Below, piece by piece: positions 22,287-34,962 of a DNA stretch of 64,000 nt (the stretch's first letter is position 1; each line of letters starts with the position of its first letter). A program made the position numbers and the translations under genes. The DNA comes from Zymoseptoria tritici IPO323 (taxonomy: Eukaryota > Ascomycota > Dothideomycetes > Mycosphaerellales > Mycosphaerellaceae), in contig NC_018213.1 of assembly GCF_000219625.1 (NCBI RefSeq), forward strand, positions 124,001 to 188,000. The letters run 5' to 3'. The notes beneath the pieces are model-generated. The model made no database searches and was not told where the DNA came from. It was given only the letters and a program-made list of their open reading frames with translations.

Positions 22287-24844
22287 CGTTCAAGGTTGAG
22301 AACTTTTGAGTTTGGGAGTTTTCAAGATGCTCAGGAAGAGTTCGATCGTGGTTCAACAAGAGCTTGTAATCAACCCTGAGGTTGCAGCACTCATCCTTAT
22401 GTATTGAGCAGGACGATCCCTAACACCCTTCCAGATCCACACTCGAACCGCACGATTGCATCTAGCGCCAAAAGTGATAGCTATGTTTCGAACAGCGCAA
22501 TCCGCAACAATGCTGGTCATGGGGCAATGGAGTGCTGCAACTGGGCACAGTCGCTGAGGCGCCCTGGTAACCGACCCTGGTCTTCGGCCATAACGGTCTA
22601 CTGTACGCTTGCAATCCTGCTGAGACCACGTTCGACCTTGTCGGAATCGGGCGTCCGAAGAAGCGGCTAACGTCGAGTGGATCAACTGCTTTGCCGAAAC
22701 GACAAACCCACTGTAGGGCCAGGTCCAGGGCAACGGTCTTGCGGCCGCTCGGAACTTTCCCGGCTTCAAGATGAGGACGACGGCGTGATCAAGCGACGAT
22801 ATTGGGAGCTCTGCCCAATTTCACCATCGCCTTGGGACTCGCCTATTTCCCTTCACTGAGTAATGCATCCTCCTCCTCTTGGCTTCACCGCTTCCAATAT
22901 GCGGCCGTATAACTTGAAGTGTCGATCTCGATACGCGAATGAACGAACCCGCCGACCACACTTCCCTCGTCGAATAGACCGGCCATTCGGTCTGCCATAC
23001 ACCCTGATCGACGCTGTGGAGGCATTCACCCACCTTCGCCAACCTCAGGGACCGTGGGGAATGGACGTCGCCTCGAGGAAAAGGGACCCTATCAGTTCTA
23101 AACGATTCTCCACTGGAAGCACATCTGAGGTGGATATTTGAGGCTGACCATGGCTTCAACCGACAGGGAGATTTACGACACTGTTCTCCACACTTGCAGA
23201 TCCGATTGATGACTGTCCCATCCTACGATCCTGACATCGACGTCAAAATGTCTCACCCTGACGGCCATCGAATGCGGCGCTCGTTACGGCCTGCCTCGGT
23301 TAAGCTCGTCACGAGCGTCACTCTGTCTCGGGAATGGACATTCTTCTCCGCAGTCTCAGGTCTTTGCAACCGGATGGATATATCTCGACAAGGATGAACA
23401 AGCAGTCGGGACACACGCCTTAGGGTTTTCGGACCGAGTCAGTCATTGCGTTGATGCCAGTGCGGTGGTGTGGACCACGTGCCACATCCACCCCGGCTCG
23501 AACGCCGCTACCAGCCGATCACAATCCTCGCGTGGCTCTTGCGTGGGTGGCACGTTATTGCTCACACCCAAAGCGATCTGCACACGACATGATCGACGGG
23601 CGAAGTAGCCGACGCCCGAGCTGATCCGCCAGGTCCATACCTCTCGCCTTATCTATCTTTCCGCCTTACACTTCGGGCTGGATGTACGGATGAGAGTCCT
23701 GAACAACAGACGATGCGTTTCTTGAGCCGTTGAGAACCGATGACCAATGAACACATCACTTACTCGCAGCAGCCGGCATGGACCAGATTGAGAAATGATT
23801 CTTGGATCATCCTTGGCTCTACAGACATCGACGTATCGCTGGCCGGATCAGCGTATCCGTACCTTAATGAAAGGCTTGGATGGCTTGGAAGGCTATCTGT
23901 GGCTCAGTACCTGCACATCACGGTGGTCGGATTCAGTAATCGCAAGCATTCGGCAGCCACGCGAGGTGATCTTCTAGCGGCCACGCTAGATCTATGTTTG
24001 TCTCAGTGCTAGTGCATGTTGTACTACGGCCGTCGGCCGAACAGCGAACCGTGTTGCGAACTATCGATCCATACAGTCCTAGGATGTTGATCATTGGGGT
24101 TGCGCGAAAATCACGACGTTATCTCGCAAAATTGCAGCACGGTGAGCTTGACAGTCCAAGCACTCTTGGCCGATCAACACTCCACGCTCGGGTGATTGAC
24201 ACCAAAAGCCGACGGCTTCGCTTCCAGGCCATTGAGACCCGATTTTCTCGCCTCGCAACAGAACTCCCGCTGACAAGCCGAACTAGCTTCGACGCTCGCT
24301 ATCAACCCCAGGGGTATGGACCCACCCGCGACACTAGTTCTAAGCCACGCGTCGTTTCACCTTGTCAATGATCGTCAGATTTACTTTTCACTAGCGAACG
24401 TCAGAGGGCTGGTGATCCTCGCAACGCACGTTATCCACATTCCCTCGGTCGGGTCCGACGCCAAGGGCTTTTCTGTGACTTCTGTCAGCCCCATTCTAAG
24501 CACGTATCGCTTATTAGCGTCGTGGGACCCGCAACACTGTTCATCGTTCGGCCTTCCTCTCGACTCGACCTCGTGGCGACTTTACGTGCGGATGCCTCAC
24601 GTTCGGTCTAATCATGTCCGCTTTGCTTGGCGGCGCTGCGACCACATTGCGCCGCGGTATTCTAGGCGAAATGAACGAGTCGGTCGGCGACTGAGGCCGA
24701 TGTGCTGCTCATCGAGATGATAAGGCTTGGGTTGAGGTTTCCCACCGACTGAAGACGGATTACACCGAAGTATCGATCAGTGCAATTGCCTCGTTATTGG
24801 AACTTCTATCTCCCGACTCGTCTATCCTTGTTCTGCAAGCGACA
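22287..24844. other. Long intergenic region without recognised genes
   Basis: 2.56 kb. Open frames are short and overlap on both strands, with no domain features, no transposon protein and no RIP-like composition. It could hold regulatory sequence or an unrecognised decayed gene. Confidence 0.4.
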
Positions 24845-26747
24845 ATGCCTTTGATCACGGAGAAACCCTCGTCGACGCAGCCAAATGGCACAACACAATC
24901 TCTCAGGTCAAGATCCTCGACAACCCCTTCGCGAGAAACGACATCGATGCAAACTTCAGCGATCGCTGAGCCTGTCCGCGGTCCGGCTGAAGTAAAGGCC
25001 GTTCCAGCATGGAGATTCGCATGCCTCAGTTTTGGGTGAGAATGACAAAATTTGCTTGAAGACCATGCACTGACTTCCCTCGCAAACAGTCTAGGCATCG
25101 GCCTCTTCATGTCCTTCATGGACGGCTCCATCACCTCAACAGCCATATACAGCATCGGAGCTGAATTCGGCTCCATGACCAAAATCACCTGGATCGCTCT
25201 GGCCTACACTCTTGCAGACGTCGGACTGGCAATCGTCTTTACCTCTGTGGCGAATATTCTCGGCCGATTCAATACGTACCTCGTTGCGCAATTCATGTTC
25301 TTTGCGTTTTCGTTTGGCTCCGGATTCGCGCAGACGGAGGATCAGCTCATCATCTGCCGCACTTTTCAAGGCATCGGTGGTTCTGGGCTGTACACTATTG
25401 CTCTGATCATCTGGCAAGAAGTGAGCACTTTGCAGACGCGGAAGTTTATCGGTGGCGCAATCGGGATGTGCATTGCTTCTGGCGGCGTCATGGGTCCGAT
25501 TCTAGGCGGGATTATCACTCAGAATGCTTCGTGGAGATGGATCTTCTGTGCGTTTAGGGTCCCCTACCAGATTTTACGTTGCTTCAAGTTACTGACAAGC
25601 TCCAGGGATCAATCCGCCGATCATGGTCCTTTCGACCACCCTCTTCATCGTAGCCTATCCTCACGGCTGCGGTCGTCTGCGTCCGGCAAGCTTCGCAAGC
25701 GTCTACAAGGTCGACTGGTTGGGAACATTGCTGCTAATCGGAGGCTGTGTGCTGCCCTGCTTCGCACTCATGCACGCCGCCGAAGTCCCAGGATCATGGA
25801 ACACAGGCTCGTTCATCGGATCAATGGTCGGTGGACTCATCAGCTGGATCCTGCTCGTGGTATGGGGTGTCTACCACACGACTAAAATGCCCGGCCGTCT
25901 CGACGCAGCTTTCCCGCCTCATCTCTTTCGGAACCGGAGATATGCTGCTACGACCGCTGGGTCTCTTCTCATCGGTCTCGGCTACGTCGCATGCTTGTTC
26001 AGCATCCCATTGCGTGTCCAGACGGTGCACGGCAAAGGTCCATTGATCGCTGGTCTCACTTTACTCCCCCTGCTGTGTTGTTCGGCGGTCGGCAGCATCA
26101 TGGGCTCTGTCCTCTCGCCCACTAAAGACCGATTCGGTCCCACGATCATGGTCGGCTCCGCTATCATGGCTCTTGGAACCGGTCTTCTCGCCATCCTGGA
26201 CGACTCAGCTGCCATTGACCCGAAGATCTACGGCTTCCAATGTCTCGTAGGACTTGGATTCGGTATGACTGCGAGCGCATCGACCTTGGTCGCCAACATC
26301 GAATCCAAAATGAAAGACCACGCCGTGGCTCAAGGCATCACCGCCGCGGCGAGAGTGTTTGGTGGAGCCGTGGGACTGGCAGCTTCGACGACGATAAGAG
26401 GCGACGACGTTCGGATAAAATTGGCCAGCATCTCGTCGGCTGCGTTGCAGAACCTGCATCTGTCGTACAAGAATGGAGACTTGACGGACGAGCAAATCCT
26501 ATTGGTGCGCAAAGTCTACTCGGACTCGTACAGCAAGATCTTCATCATGGCGGCGGGTATTGCGGCCGCTGGGTTCTTGTGCTCGCTGTTTGCTTGGAAT
26601 GGTAGCACGGAACCGTTGGGAGATCGCCTGCTGCACAAGGCTGAGTTGCAGGAGGCTTGGGCGAGTGAGGATGCTGCTGCGGAGAAGGAGTCGGAGAAGA
26701 GTAGTGAGGATGTCTCCGACGGGAGTGTGCTACCTAGCAAGGTTTGA
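24845..26747 (+). CDS. MFS exporter, 14-TM DHA2 type
   Basis: Exons 24845-25035, 25090-25547 and 25606-26747 give 596 aa. The joins restore SFGLGIGLFMSFMDG and WRWIFWINPP; the second is a hallmark of DHA2 transporters (WRWIFxINxP). The motif around FMDGSITSTA and the Gly-rich helix GGVMGPILGG are typical of drug:H+ antiporters. About 14 hydrophobic helices are visible. The first 60 residues and the last 50 (Glu/Ser-rich) are cytosolic and disordered. It is a plasma-membrane exporter of toxins or drugs, and could export the product of the neighbouring enzymes. Confidence 0.9.
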
Positions 26748-28844
26748 GGACCGAGGACGATGCTGGAGCTGCGAATGTTTATATGAGAGCCACGAATGGT
26801 AGATGTTACTACGAGATGAGACTTGCCGGAAAAGATTTTACAGTACCGAAGTGCTTTCGAGGAGATGGTGTTCTTGTTGATCGAATGCACGTTGAACAAG
26901 GAAAGTGTACTGTCTTGATGTCATGCACTACAGCCGGCACACCTTCGCTCATGGTTGCAATGTCTCGTCTAGTAGTTTAGGTCAATTCGCAGGGTCAAAC
27001 GGACGTTTTCCCGGTACGTCCTGCTTGTTGGACATCCAGGGAGTTGCTCCAAGGAATATGTACCTCAGAGGCGGCAACTCCTCGTGTTCATTTGCAAGAC
27101 ATGTCGTTTCTGCTCGACTGGTTTTTGAAATGTGCACAACTTCCGTCGACTCGCACAAAGACTATTGATAAATGGGAATGTTCTAGACTCGTACTACTTG
27201 ATCCACAGGATGTCCTTTGATTGCTACTGTTGTAGTGGCTGTGGCATGTTTTCGACATCTTAGGGTTAGGGTTTGGGCAGATGCGATCTACAGACCGGCG
27301 CATGCTACCACTGTGACTCTCCTCGACATCAATTCACAAGCTTGTAAAACTCTTGCGATATTGGATCGCCATGCTGCCGTGCAGTGCTGCTCACGGCGAT
27401 GATGAGACGTCGAACATGCACATCCCAGGATGCTTGATCCTCCCATCAGACGACATTACGCATCGTGGACCAGATTCGCCAGCCGCGAGCCTACACGCTG
27501 AGAGCACCGAGAACGAGTGGAATGATCCGGTTTTCTGTGGCCCCGACGATTAGCAACAGACCTTCAGCTCCGACAAGTCCTCTCCTCGCTCGATCCGCCC
27601 AACTTTGCGCACGCACATGGTCATGGCCAAGCAAGAGCACGAGCAAGGCATGGAATCGAGGGCAGTTTCGAGCTCAGTCCTGAAATGTACTCGGCCAGCT
27701 ACACAAGAAAGGAAGGAAAATGGCAGAACATGGCTGGGAATTCTGACTTCCATCCATCGATGGCATATCGCAATGCACATCTTGGAAAGAAACAGAGCAG
27801 TCCGCGAGACGGTATGAGTGGACGAAGGCGTTTCCACAGTATTGTATGTCCCAACATGGAATCGCGAATACGCTGGCAGCGTCCTGCGAGGGTTGTGGAA
27901 GTGATCCGTCGCTGCTCACGAGTCTGTGGGCCTTGTCCCAAGGTTGGCAGACGGCAGCATCGAGTCGTTTGGAGCTGCCGAAACGCCGACGTGACGGCGG
28001 AGCGTGGCACTCGAACTCATTGCTCCGCCCGCATTACCGCCTCTTCAATACAAGGACACTCTCGGGTGAGTTACGTTTTACCACAGTCTGAGCTGCTATG
28101 ACCTGCGCACCTTCCAGTCATTGACCTTGAATGCGCTTCACCGCCTCGCACGCGCCACGAGGTACAGCCTCAACAGCGGCTCGCAGGGCTGAGACATCGT
28201 GGAAGCCGAGCGGGCATTATGTTGGAATCGTTCGTCAATGCCGGACCAGCCTGGCACAGGCCATGGTTCGAGAGTCCATGGAGGCATGCTGAATCTGCCG
28301 GCATGCCGAAGTTCAAGGGAGCCTTCGCATGCATGTAGGTCATCTGATACTGCGGTCATGGAGACAGCGTGCATGTGCTGCCCTGCGCCGTTCGCTTGAA
28401 GAGATTCAATGAGGTGAGATGGTTCAAGGTAGGAAGAGCATAGCTCTGACGATTTGGCACAACGACTGGGCCGGTTTCCAACGGCACTCGTTACGTTACT
28501 CACCGACTTTGAGCTTGAGAATGACGAGAAGCCCTACATGGCGCCTCTGATCCTATCACGACATACGCGAGGTCGACATGAATCCGCAAACCGAGAATCA
28601 AGAGTGTTCGCAAAAACGCCGTGCCATCTACGGTGATTGCCGCGGCGTGTATTCGGAATTTCGGAGCATCTTCCTGGTCGCCATGCAAGGATCTCTGAGA
28701 CGTCTACGAAATCGCACCGAGCTACTGACACAGCACACAGCGCGCATGCTGCATTAGAGCGTACTGTGCCGGTCATATAGCAAATACAGTCTCAACTTTC
28801 GGCCAAAGTTCTCTCCTTCACTGCATGCAGTCTTAGCAACAACC
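26748..28844. other. Long intergenic region with a short telomere-like stretch
   Basis: 2.1 kb with no recognised gene. Two TTAGGG units followed by TTTGGG lie at about 27260-27277; this is too short to mean more than chance or an old end-joining scar. Confidence 0.4.
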
Positions 28845-30634
28845 ATGACTCAATCGACAACCAGCACAGGCTCACAGGCGTACACATCAACGGCGGAGTT
28901 CGAAGCCGCATACAACACACTCCATGCCACCTATGCCACCCACAAAACCAAAGACATCCGCTGGCGCAAATGGCAGCTCAAGCAACTCTGGTGGCTCATC
29001 GTAGACAACACAGATGCGATCTGCGCGGCGCTCCACGCTGACCTTGGCCGCACCGAAGCAGAAGCTCGCATGTATGATATTGCGGATGTGAAGAAAGCCA
29101 TCAAGGAATGTCTCGACAACATTGACGTCTGGGCCAGAGGTCATGCGGCGGAAGGTGCTGGGTTTCTGATGGGAAGGCTGGGAGGAGCTTGGGTGAGGAG
29201 AGATCCGTTGGGCGTGTGAGTTCAGTTCTGACTGGCAAATTTGCAAGTAGCATGCTGACGAACTGAACGCAGCTGTCTGATAATTGGAGCATGGAACTTT
29301 CCGATCATGACCCTGCTGAGCCCACTTTGTCCTGCGATTGCAGCTGGCAACTGTGTTATGCTCAAGCCAAGTGAATTGGCGGGTGCCACGGCTGAACTCA
29401 TGGTTGAACTTCTGCCGAAGTACATGTAGGTATAACTGGTCATCGTCGAGATTGAAGAATGCTGACGATTTTCAGGGACAACTCTGCCATCCGCATCGCA
29501 ACGGGTGGTCCGAAAGAAACAGGACTCATTCTCGAGCGGAAGTGGAATCACATCTTCTACACCGGCGGCTCCAGAGTCGGCCGAATCATCGCCACGGCTG
29601 CGGCAAAGCACCTCACTCCAACAGTGCTCGAGCTGGGAGGCCAAGCGCCTGCCATAATCTGCAAGTCCGCCAACGTCGATCTTGCCGCGAAGCGTATCGC
29701 CAACTTCAAAATTGCCAATTTGGGACAAATCTGTGGGTTTTCTTCCTCTTTCGGCAGGAGCATTTACTGAAAACCACTTCTCCAGGCGTGAACGTAAACC
29801 ACATCATCGCCGATCCGGAAATATACGATGCCTTCCTCGCCCGTCTTCAGCATTGGCTCGAGCATTTCCTCAAGGAAGAAGCAGAAAACCCTTGGCTGGC
29901 ACGCATTATTTCACCCGGCCACTACGACCGAATTCACAGCATCCTCTCCTCCACCAAAGGCAGAATTCTCACGACTGGGCCACATGAGCCCTCTCGCAAC
30001 TTCGTCCACCCGACGATCATCGCAGATGTGGCCCTCGACGACTCAGTGATAACGTCGGGAGAACTCTTCGCTCCTTTGATCCCTGTCATCAAAGCTGATC
30101 TGTCCACAGCGTTGGCCACTCTCGCTCCTGGCTCGAAGATGGCTGATCCTTTAGCTCTGTACATCTTCTCGAACTCTCAGCCTGAGATTGACAGCATCTT
30201 GAACCAGACATCGTCGGGAGGAGTCTCCATCAACGACCTCGCTGTCCAATATGGTGTGCCTGGAGCGCCGTTTGGCGGTGTCGGAGAGAGTGGGATGGGA
30301 GCATATCACGGCAAGTGGGGATTTGATTCATTCAGTAAGTGATGTGGAACATTTTGGATGGACCGCGTGTTTCTGACTCCCTCAGGTCACGCACGCCCTG
30401 TGGTGAACCTACCGCTATGGCTGGAAGGAGGAATGCAGTGGAGATATGGCAGGCCAACGTGAGTACATCTCGAATCTCATACGTGCAATGCATCGTGAGC
30501 AGCTGCTGACCGTGTCTGCCTACAGGATTGAGAAGCTGTCCAACTTTGATACGGCCAAGGCGACGTGGAAGAGAGGCGAGACACTGGAACAGCAGAGTTC
30601 CGGCCAGAAGGGATGGTTTGGCTGGTTGTGGTAG
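28845..30634 (+). CDS. Aldehyde dehydrogenase, class 3 (fatty or apocarotenal aldehyde) type
   Basis: Six exons (28845-29215, 29273-29425, 29476-29732, 29786-30334, 30386-30458, 30526-30634) give 503 aa with all phases consistent. Marks in order are CLIIGAWNFPI, AGNCVMLKPSE, FYTGGSRVGR, the catalytic Glu in LELGGQAP, the nucleophile Cys in LGQICVN, and PFGGVGESGMG. The C-terminus has an aromatic tail, GWFGWLW, as in membrane-anchored class 3 enzymes. It oxidises aldehydes to acids with NAD(P)+. In fungi a class 3-like ALDH (YLO-1/CarD) converts the apocarotenal made by a CarT-type oxygenase. A similar pairing with the oxygenase at 12-13.7 kb is possible but unproven. Confidence 0.9.
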
Positions 30635-30777
30635 TAGGAGAGGTGCCAGCATCGACGAAGTGACCGCCGTGGCGGAGTAGTAAGTAATCCACAACATGGA
30701 TTATATAGTACGTTGCTTACATACAACGCCAGCAATGACTTCGGTCCAAATCTCCATCCATGGCAACTGCTCCGACA

Positions 30778-31653
30778 TCAGCCACACAGCTCTTCGAATG
30801 CACCGCCAAATACGATCCCTTCATCAATTCCACTCTCTTGATAGCCTTGCTTCGTAATGTCCGTAAGGTTCAGACCTGTCGACTTCTTGAGCAGACCGAT
30901 GTGAAACTGTCCATTCCCGCTCAGATCATTGGGAATCAACCCGGTCCTCTTGACAGGCTCTTGGTTGTCAATGCTGTACTCGACCTGCAGCAGGTTCTGA
31001 TTGAAGTCGAGAAGGATGGCCACGTTGTGCCAGACGCCAGTTGTGAACGGAACCTGCCACAGCGTCTCTTGCTTCGATGCGTCCGAGGATCGTAACCATA
31101 ACTGCTCCGCTTCCTGTGCCGACGTCTTGTTATCGCCATCGCCGAAGAGAGTTCCCGTACCCAAAGTGAAAGGGTTGCTGCTGTAGTCTGCTCGCTCCAG
31201 CCAGAAGAAGTAGTACTCATGCGAAAAGTTCAGAGGTCTTGTGTCGTCTTGTCTGATGGATAGATGCCATTTCTGAACGCCCTCCGTACTGGCGGTAGCC
31301 GAGGCGTCCTTGTTGGTAGGGATCAGCTCGGTGCGGCGGAATCCAGTCTGGACATTCGTTGCGGAGGGTGCGAAGATCGACTTGTCATTCAAGGTCACCT
31401 CGACCGCTTTGTCCGTCGGTCTGTCGTTGAGCGAAGGCGGGACCAAGGGGAACTGGAGGACGTCGGCAAACGTTTGATCTTTGCCATGGACGGAAGTCGG
31501 GTTGAAGGGAAGCAGGCCGTTGTCAAAGTCCACTCCTGTCGCATTGAAAGGGATCCTGGCTTCGAGAGAGATGGTTCGGAGATTAGAGGAGTCCTTTGCG
31601 CTTGCTGATACAGCTGTGGCGAGTAGTACCGTGAAACAGAGAGAGGGAATCAT
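30778..31653 (-). CDS. Glycoside hydrolase family 131 protein, secreted
   Basis: A single exon of 291 aa with a signal peptide (MIPSLCFTVLLATAVSASA). The body shows LQFPLVPPSLND, VEVTLNDKSIFAPS and NVQTGFRRTELIP, which are typical of the GH131 N-terminal catalytic domain. Several N-glycosylation sites are present (NATG, NFSH, NLTD). GH131 enzymes are fungal secreted beta-glucanases acting on beta-1,3/1,6 and beta-1,4 glucans, often expressed on plants. It is convergent with the aldehyde dehydrogenase gene (143 bp apart) and divergent from the tandem array. Confidence 0.82.
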   Translation of the reverse strand: MIPSLCFTVLLATAVSASAKDSSNLRTISLEARIPFNATGVDFDNGLLPFNPTSVHGKDQTFADVLQFPLVPPSLNDRPTDKAVEVTLNDKSIFAPSATNVQTGFRRTELIPTNKDASATASTEGVQKWHLSIRQDDTRPLNFSHEYYFFWLERADYSSNPFTLGTGTLFGDGDNKTSAQEAEQLWLRSSDASKQETLWQVPFTTGVWHNVAILLDFNQNLLQVEYSIDNQEPVKRTGLIPNDLSGNGQFHIGLLKKSTGLNLTDITKQGYQESGIDEGIVFGGAFEELCG

Positions 31654-31976
31654 GTTGTGCAGCTATCGCTTGTACTGATGCACATTCACAATGAAGTTTC
31701 AACGGGCGGCCTGGAGTTTTCACTGTGGCCAGAGAAGGTCTTCAGCTCCGGCAAAATTCCTCGTGGTATGGGTCCCCAGGTATGTCTTGGTTGTTGGCAC
31801 AAAGGTTTCGGTGGTTTCGGCCTTTGTGATCCTTGTCCACGTGCGACATGGATCATGTATCGCCTGGCGGCCTGGGTGGGTCTTCCATCGACGAGGCCAG
31901 GGCAGCTTCGCGGATGGTTGGAACATGACCTCGACTTTCAGGTGAGCTGCGAGCTTTTTGTCTTGAATTATCCAAC
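31654..31976. other. Divergent promoter region, GH131 gene and array member 1
   Basis: 323 bp between outward-facing start codons. No sites assigned. Confidence 0.3.
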
Positions 31977-32643
31977 ATGTCCTCGATCATCCTCACCGCC
32001 AGAAGATGCTCTTACGAATCACTATTGTCAAGGAATTCAGCTCAGACGTTTGCCGGCCATGGAGTACGCCCAGTTCCGTTCCTGCCTTTCCAGCATCGGA
32101 CCCAGTCATTCGCCTTCTCGACGACAAGAGTCTGTAAATGGAAGGGCATAAGGGCGACGCACCGCAGCTTAATGCAGAAGAAGTGGGAACAAGAAATACT
32201 TGATACTGAAAGAAAGATTCGGGATCCGGACAAGAAGGAGCGCGCGATAGGGCGCTTGCTCGCGCAGCGTGCTATCTTTGAAGCACTTGACAAGGTCGGG
32301 TTTTGGAACTCGCCGTTGATCATGTATAGATTGATACGCGCATACATCGTAAGTGATCCAAGAGGAGCTCAGCGGTGGAGATACCACAGACGATCTTGCG
32401 GCAGCTGTAGGTGCGGGCCTCTGAGACTGCAGCTGACCACCCTACAAGCACTTCGCAAAGCTATGCAGGCAGGGTCCACGCGAAGAGATGACCCAATATC
32501 AGAAGTTTCTGATTATAGCTTTTCCGGCAAGTCACATGGTCATGATCGGAATTCTCTGTATAGTCTACTATGTCTATGGACCGAGGCGCTTGGAGCAGAC
32601 AGGAGCAGAGGTGGAGAGGCCGACGGCGAGTGCCAGCATCTGA
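31977..32643 (+). CDS. Tandem array member 1, putative mitochondrial single-TM protein
   Basis: Exons 31977-32348 and 32449-32643 give 188 aa. The 100-nt intron (GTAAGT..AAG) is supported because the join restores the family motif KLCRQGPREE after AYIHFA. The N-terminus is Arg/Ser-rich without acidic residues and contains FAFSTTR, a likely mitochondrial presequence cleavage region. The shared core is ERKIRDPDKKERAIGRLLAQR. A hydrophobic helix of about 22 residues (ASHMVMIGILCIVYYVYG) follows, then a short polar tail. I do not recognise the family. It is the most diverged of the intact copies. Confidence 0.65.
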
Positions 32644-33061
32644 GCATGTCTGAGTACGAGGTCTGAGGTCAACTCGGGCACTCTCGACATATCGCTCCGC
32701 CGCGAGCTCATGAGCGTCTCTGCGGCGTAGACTGGTTGCTTTGGACCTGTTCTGGCTCCCTTGCCATGCTTTTGATCGATGTGACGGGAGTTCCAGCAGA
32801 GCTTTCGGCAGCAGATTTTGCAATAGTTGAAGCACTTGCCCTGTGCTGCAATACTCATCATCAAGTTGACCCTGCTTCTGTCATCTGCGACTCTGCAAGA
32901 GCGCGCCGCCGTGATACCATGATAAGCAGGGGAGTGATCCGTTTCTGACAGGGGTGGTCGGATTCCCGCAACGGCCGAAAGACTTGCACATCGTCAATCC
33001 GCTGTTGCTACTCGATCTCCTGTATCACGTCTCTCTGCACTGCTCAACACGCCTCGGCAGC
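32644..33061. other. Spacer between array members 1 and 2
   Basis: 418 bp, no gene recognised; presumed promoter of member 2. Confidence 0.3.
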
Positions 33062-33698
33062 ATGGCATCGTTCACGCTCGCCTACAGACATGCTGCAATT
33101 TCAAGGACCCTCGCAGCTGGAACCCATGGCTTCATCGCAGCACGCCCGCCGCCCAGCCCAGCCTTTTTTGCAGCTTCCCGTGGAGCCTTCAAGTCAGCAC
33201 TCCTTCCATTGCGTGTCTCTGGCTTCTCCACGACCGGAACTCAACGAAAAGAGAAGGAAAAATGGACACCCTGGTTCCATGACCAGGCCATGAAAGTGTG
33301 GGAGACAGAGTTTGAGATGACAAGAAACACGATCAAAGACCCGGAGAACCAAGAACGCGAGATCGCGCTGATCAGGCGGAGCGTGAAATGATGGGAAGCA
33401 GGAATAACGGAGCGATTCCAGATGACACCAGCGGAGACGCTGTCAGCAGTGCGCAAACATGCTGTAAGCCATACTGAGAGCTTTACCGCGCTTACCCAGC
33501 AGGTCGTGGATGAGAGCAATCAGTCATTCTGACGCTGGATTACAGTACTATGTTAAGCTGTGTGCACAGCACTGGAGACATATCAACTGCTTCAGAAAGG
33601 TTCATGTCGGATTCATTGTCGCGGCACCATTCGCTATGGTTGCTGTTGTCTACTACATGTTATCGATCGCATTCCGGATAATAGGAATGTTGTTGTGA
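33062..33698 (+). pseudogene. Tandem array member 2, one premature TGA
   Basis: Exons 33062-33463 and 33546-33698 share one frame across a GTAAGC..CAG intron and would give 184 residues. The frame is broken by a single TGA at 33389-33391. The presequence region has VSGFSTTG. The core TRNTIKDPENQEREIAL is well kept. After the stop the frame continues to KHA, then YYVKLCAQHW and a hydrophobic helix (FIVAAPFAMVAVVYYML). A CGA to TGA change would explain the stop. Alternative splicing around it cannot be excluded. Confidence 0.6.
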
Positions 33699-34019
33699 AT
33701 TGAGATCTTCGATTCGAAGTCCCCGCCACGGACAACAGTCAACAAGGTGATCAGCACGCGACCTTCGGGACCAGAGGAGGGCAAGACAGACAACTTTCAC
33801 GCCCGCGGTGGCAGCCACGGTTTGGAGGGAGCTCGATCGTTACGACGAATCCATACGACCAATCCACGGCCATCCTCAAGCAAATGAGCATCGAGTTCAA
33901 TGTCCGCAGAAGATACGGAGGAGGACTGCCCACTGCTTGATCCCCGTTGGGCTGCTTGATCTCCGTTGGGCACTTCTTCGTCATTGCCACGGCAGACCCT
34001 TCACAAGTACCACTCCAAC
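33699..34019. other. Spacer between array members 2 and 3
   Basis: 321 bp, no gene recognised. Confidence 0.3.
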
Positions 34020-34612
34020 ATGTTGCTCTTCGGACTCACTGGATTCCGCTTCACGACTTCATCGGCGCTGTCTTCCCGTCTGACCAGAGCTTCAACTTCC
34101 GCACGATGCAGCTATCGCCCAGCATGCCAGCTTCACGCACCTCCACGACGTTAACAGCCTACAGCGGCAGCTTTCGCAACGACAAAGCCATTGCCTTGGG
34201 AACAGCAGAACTACGAAAGGAAGTCGAAGGGTGACATCAGGCCCAGAGGCGAGCAGAAGGCACTCTTGGAAAAGCTGGACCAACGCCTGTATCATGCACG
34301 GAACACGATCAAAGACCGTAACGCTTTGGGCCGCGAAGAACAACGACTGCTTGTACAACGCAATCTCATATCAACGTCAAACACAGACCACGCTGGCGTG
34401 ATTCTGTCGTGTGACAGCAGGGCTGCGGATCACTTCGTGAAGATATGCTTCAGAGGGCCTTGGAACGAGATTGGTTCTAGAAGGTGGAACATGGTGTTCA
34501 AGGTTGTGGCATTCAAAGTTCTCGTTGCAGCTTGTACGCAGCGTTGTACGTAGGGTTACACGCAGCGTTCCAGCTTGGAAGCCTTGTCTTTCGGACCGTG
34601 TCTGGGTCATGA
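34020..34612 (+). pseudogene. Tandem array member 3, early TAA and late frameshift
   Basis: The frame from the ATG at 34020 (MLLFGLTGFRFTTSS, presequence-like) meets a TAA about 44 codons in, then continues in the same phase. It keeps HARNTIKDRNALGREEQRLL and KICFRGPWNEIGSRRW. Near 34520 it must shift to another phase to recover the hydrophobic C-terminal helix, ending at a TGA at 34610-34612. The shift lies next to three tandem copies of a 12-bp GTACGCAGCGTT-like unit (about 34535-34570). An internal ATG at 34191 could still make a shortened protein. Confidence 0.6.
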
Positions 34613-34962
34613 AAGCCGTCAAGCAAGAAGGTAGACCTCCGATCCGACCATCAATGCAGCCGGGTAGACCCATGGGAAACTGGAGGATGTGGCGTAATTG
34701 TCTTTAAGCTCATGCATGCCTCGATGGTAGTCTTGCAAGGCCGCAATTCAGATACCGTCGTATTTGCATCCCTGACGTTGTGAGATCTATGCGTACTTTG
34801 GTGGATACTGTACCCCTGCCGAGTGCGATCTTGTCGCGGGAATCGCGCCAATAATACACGATAGCTGGGCCCACTCAATAACAATCGTGGGTGTTCGTCT
34901 TGCTTCGATGCAGCTCCTCGTTCCTCCTACAACTCCCAGATGCTCGACTCTTTTCCCACGGG
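34613..34962. other. Spacer between array members 3 and 4
   Basis: 350 bp, no gene recognised. The frame of member 4 is open upstream to about 34891 but has no ATG there. Confidence 0.3.

Noticed and set aside
27260..27277. Telomere-like TTAGGG units
   Set aside because: Only two perfect units; too short to be an internal telomere repeat.
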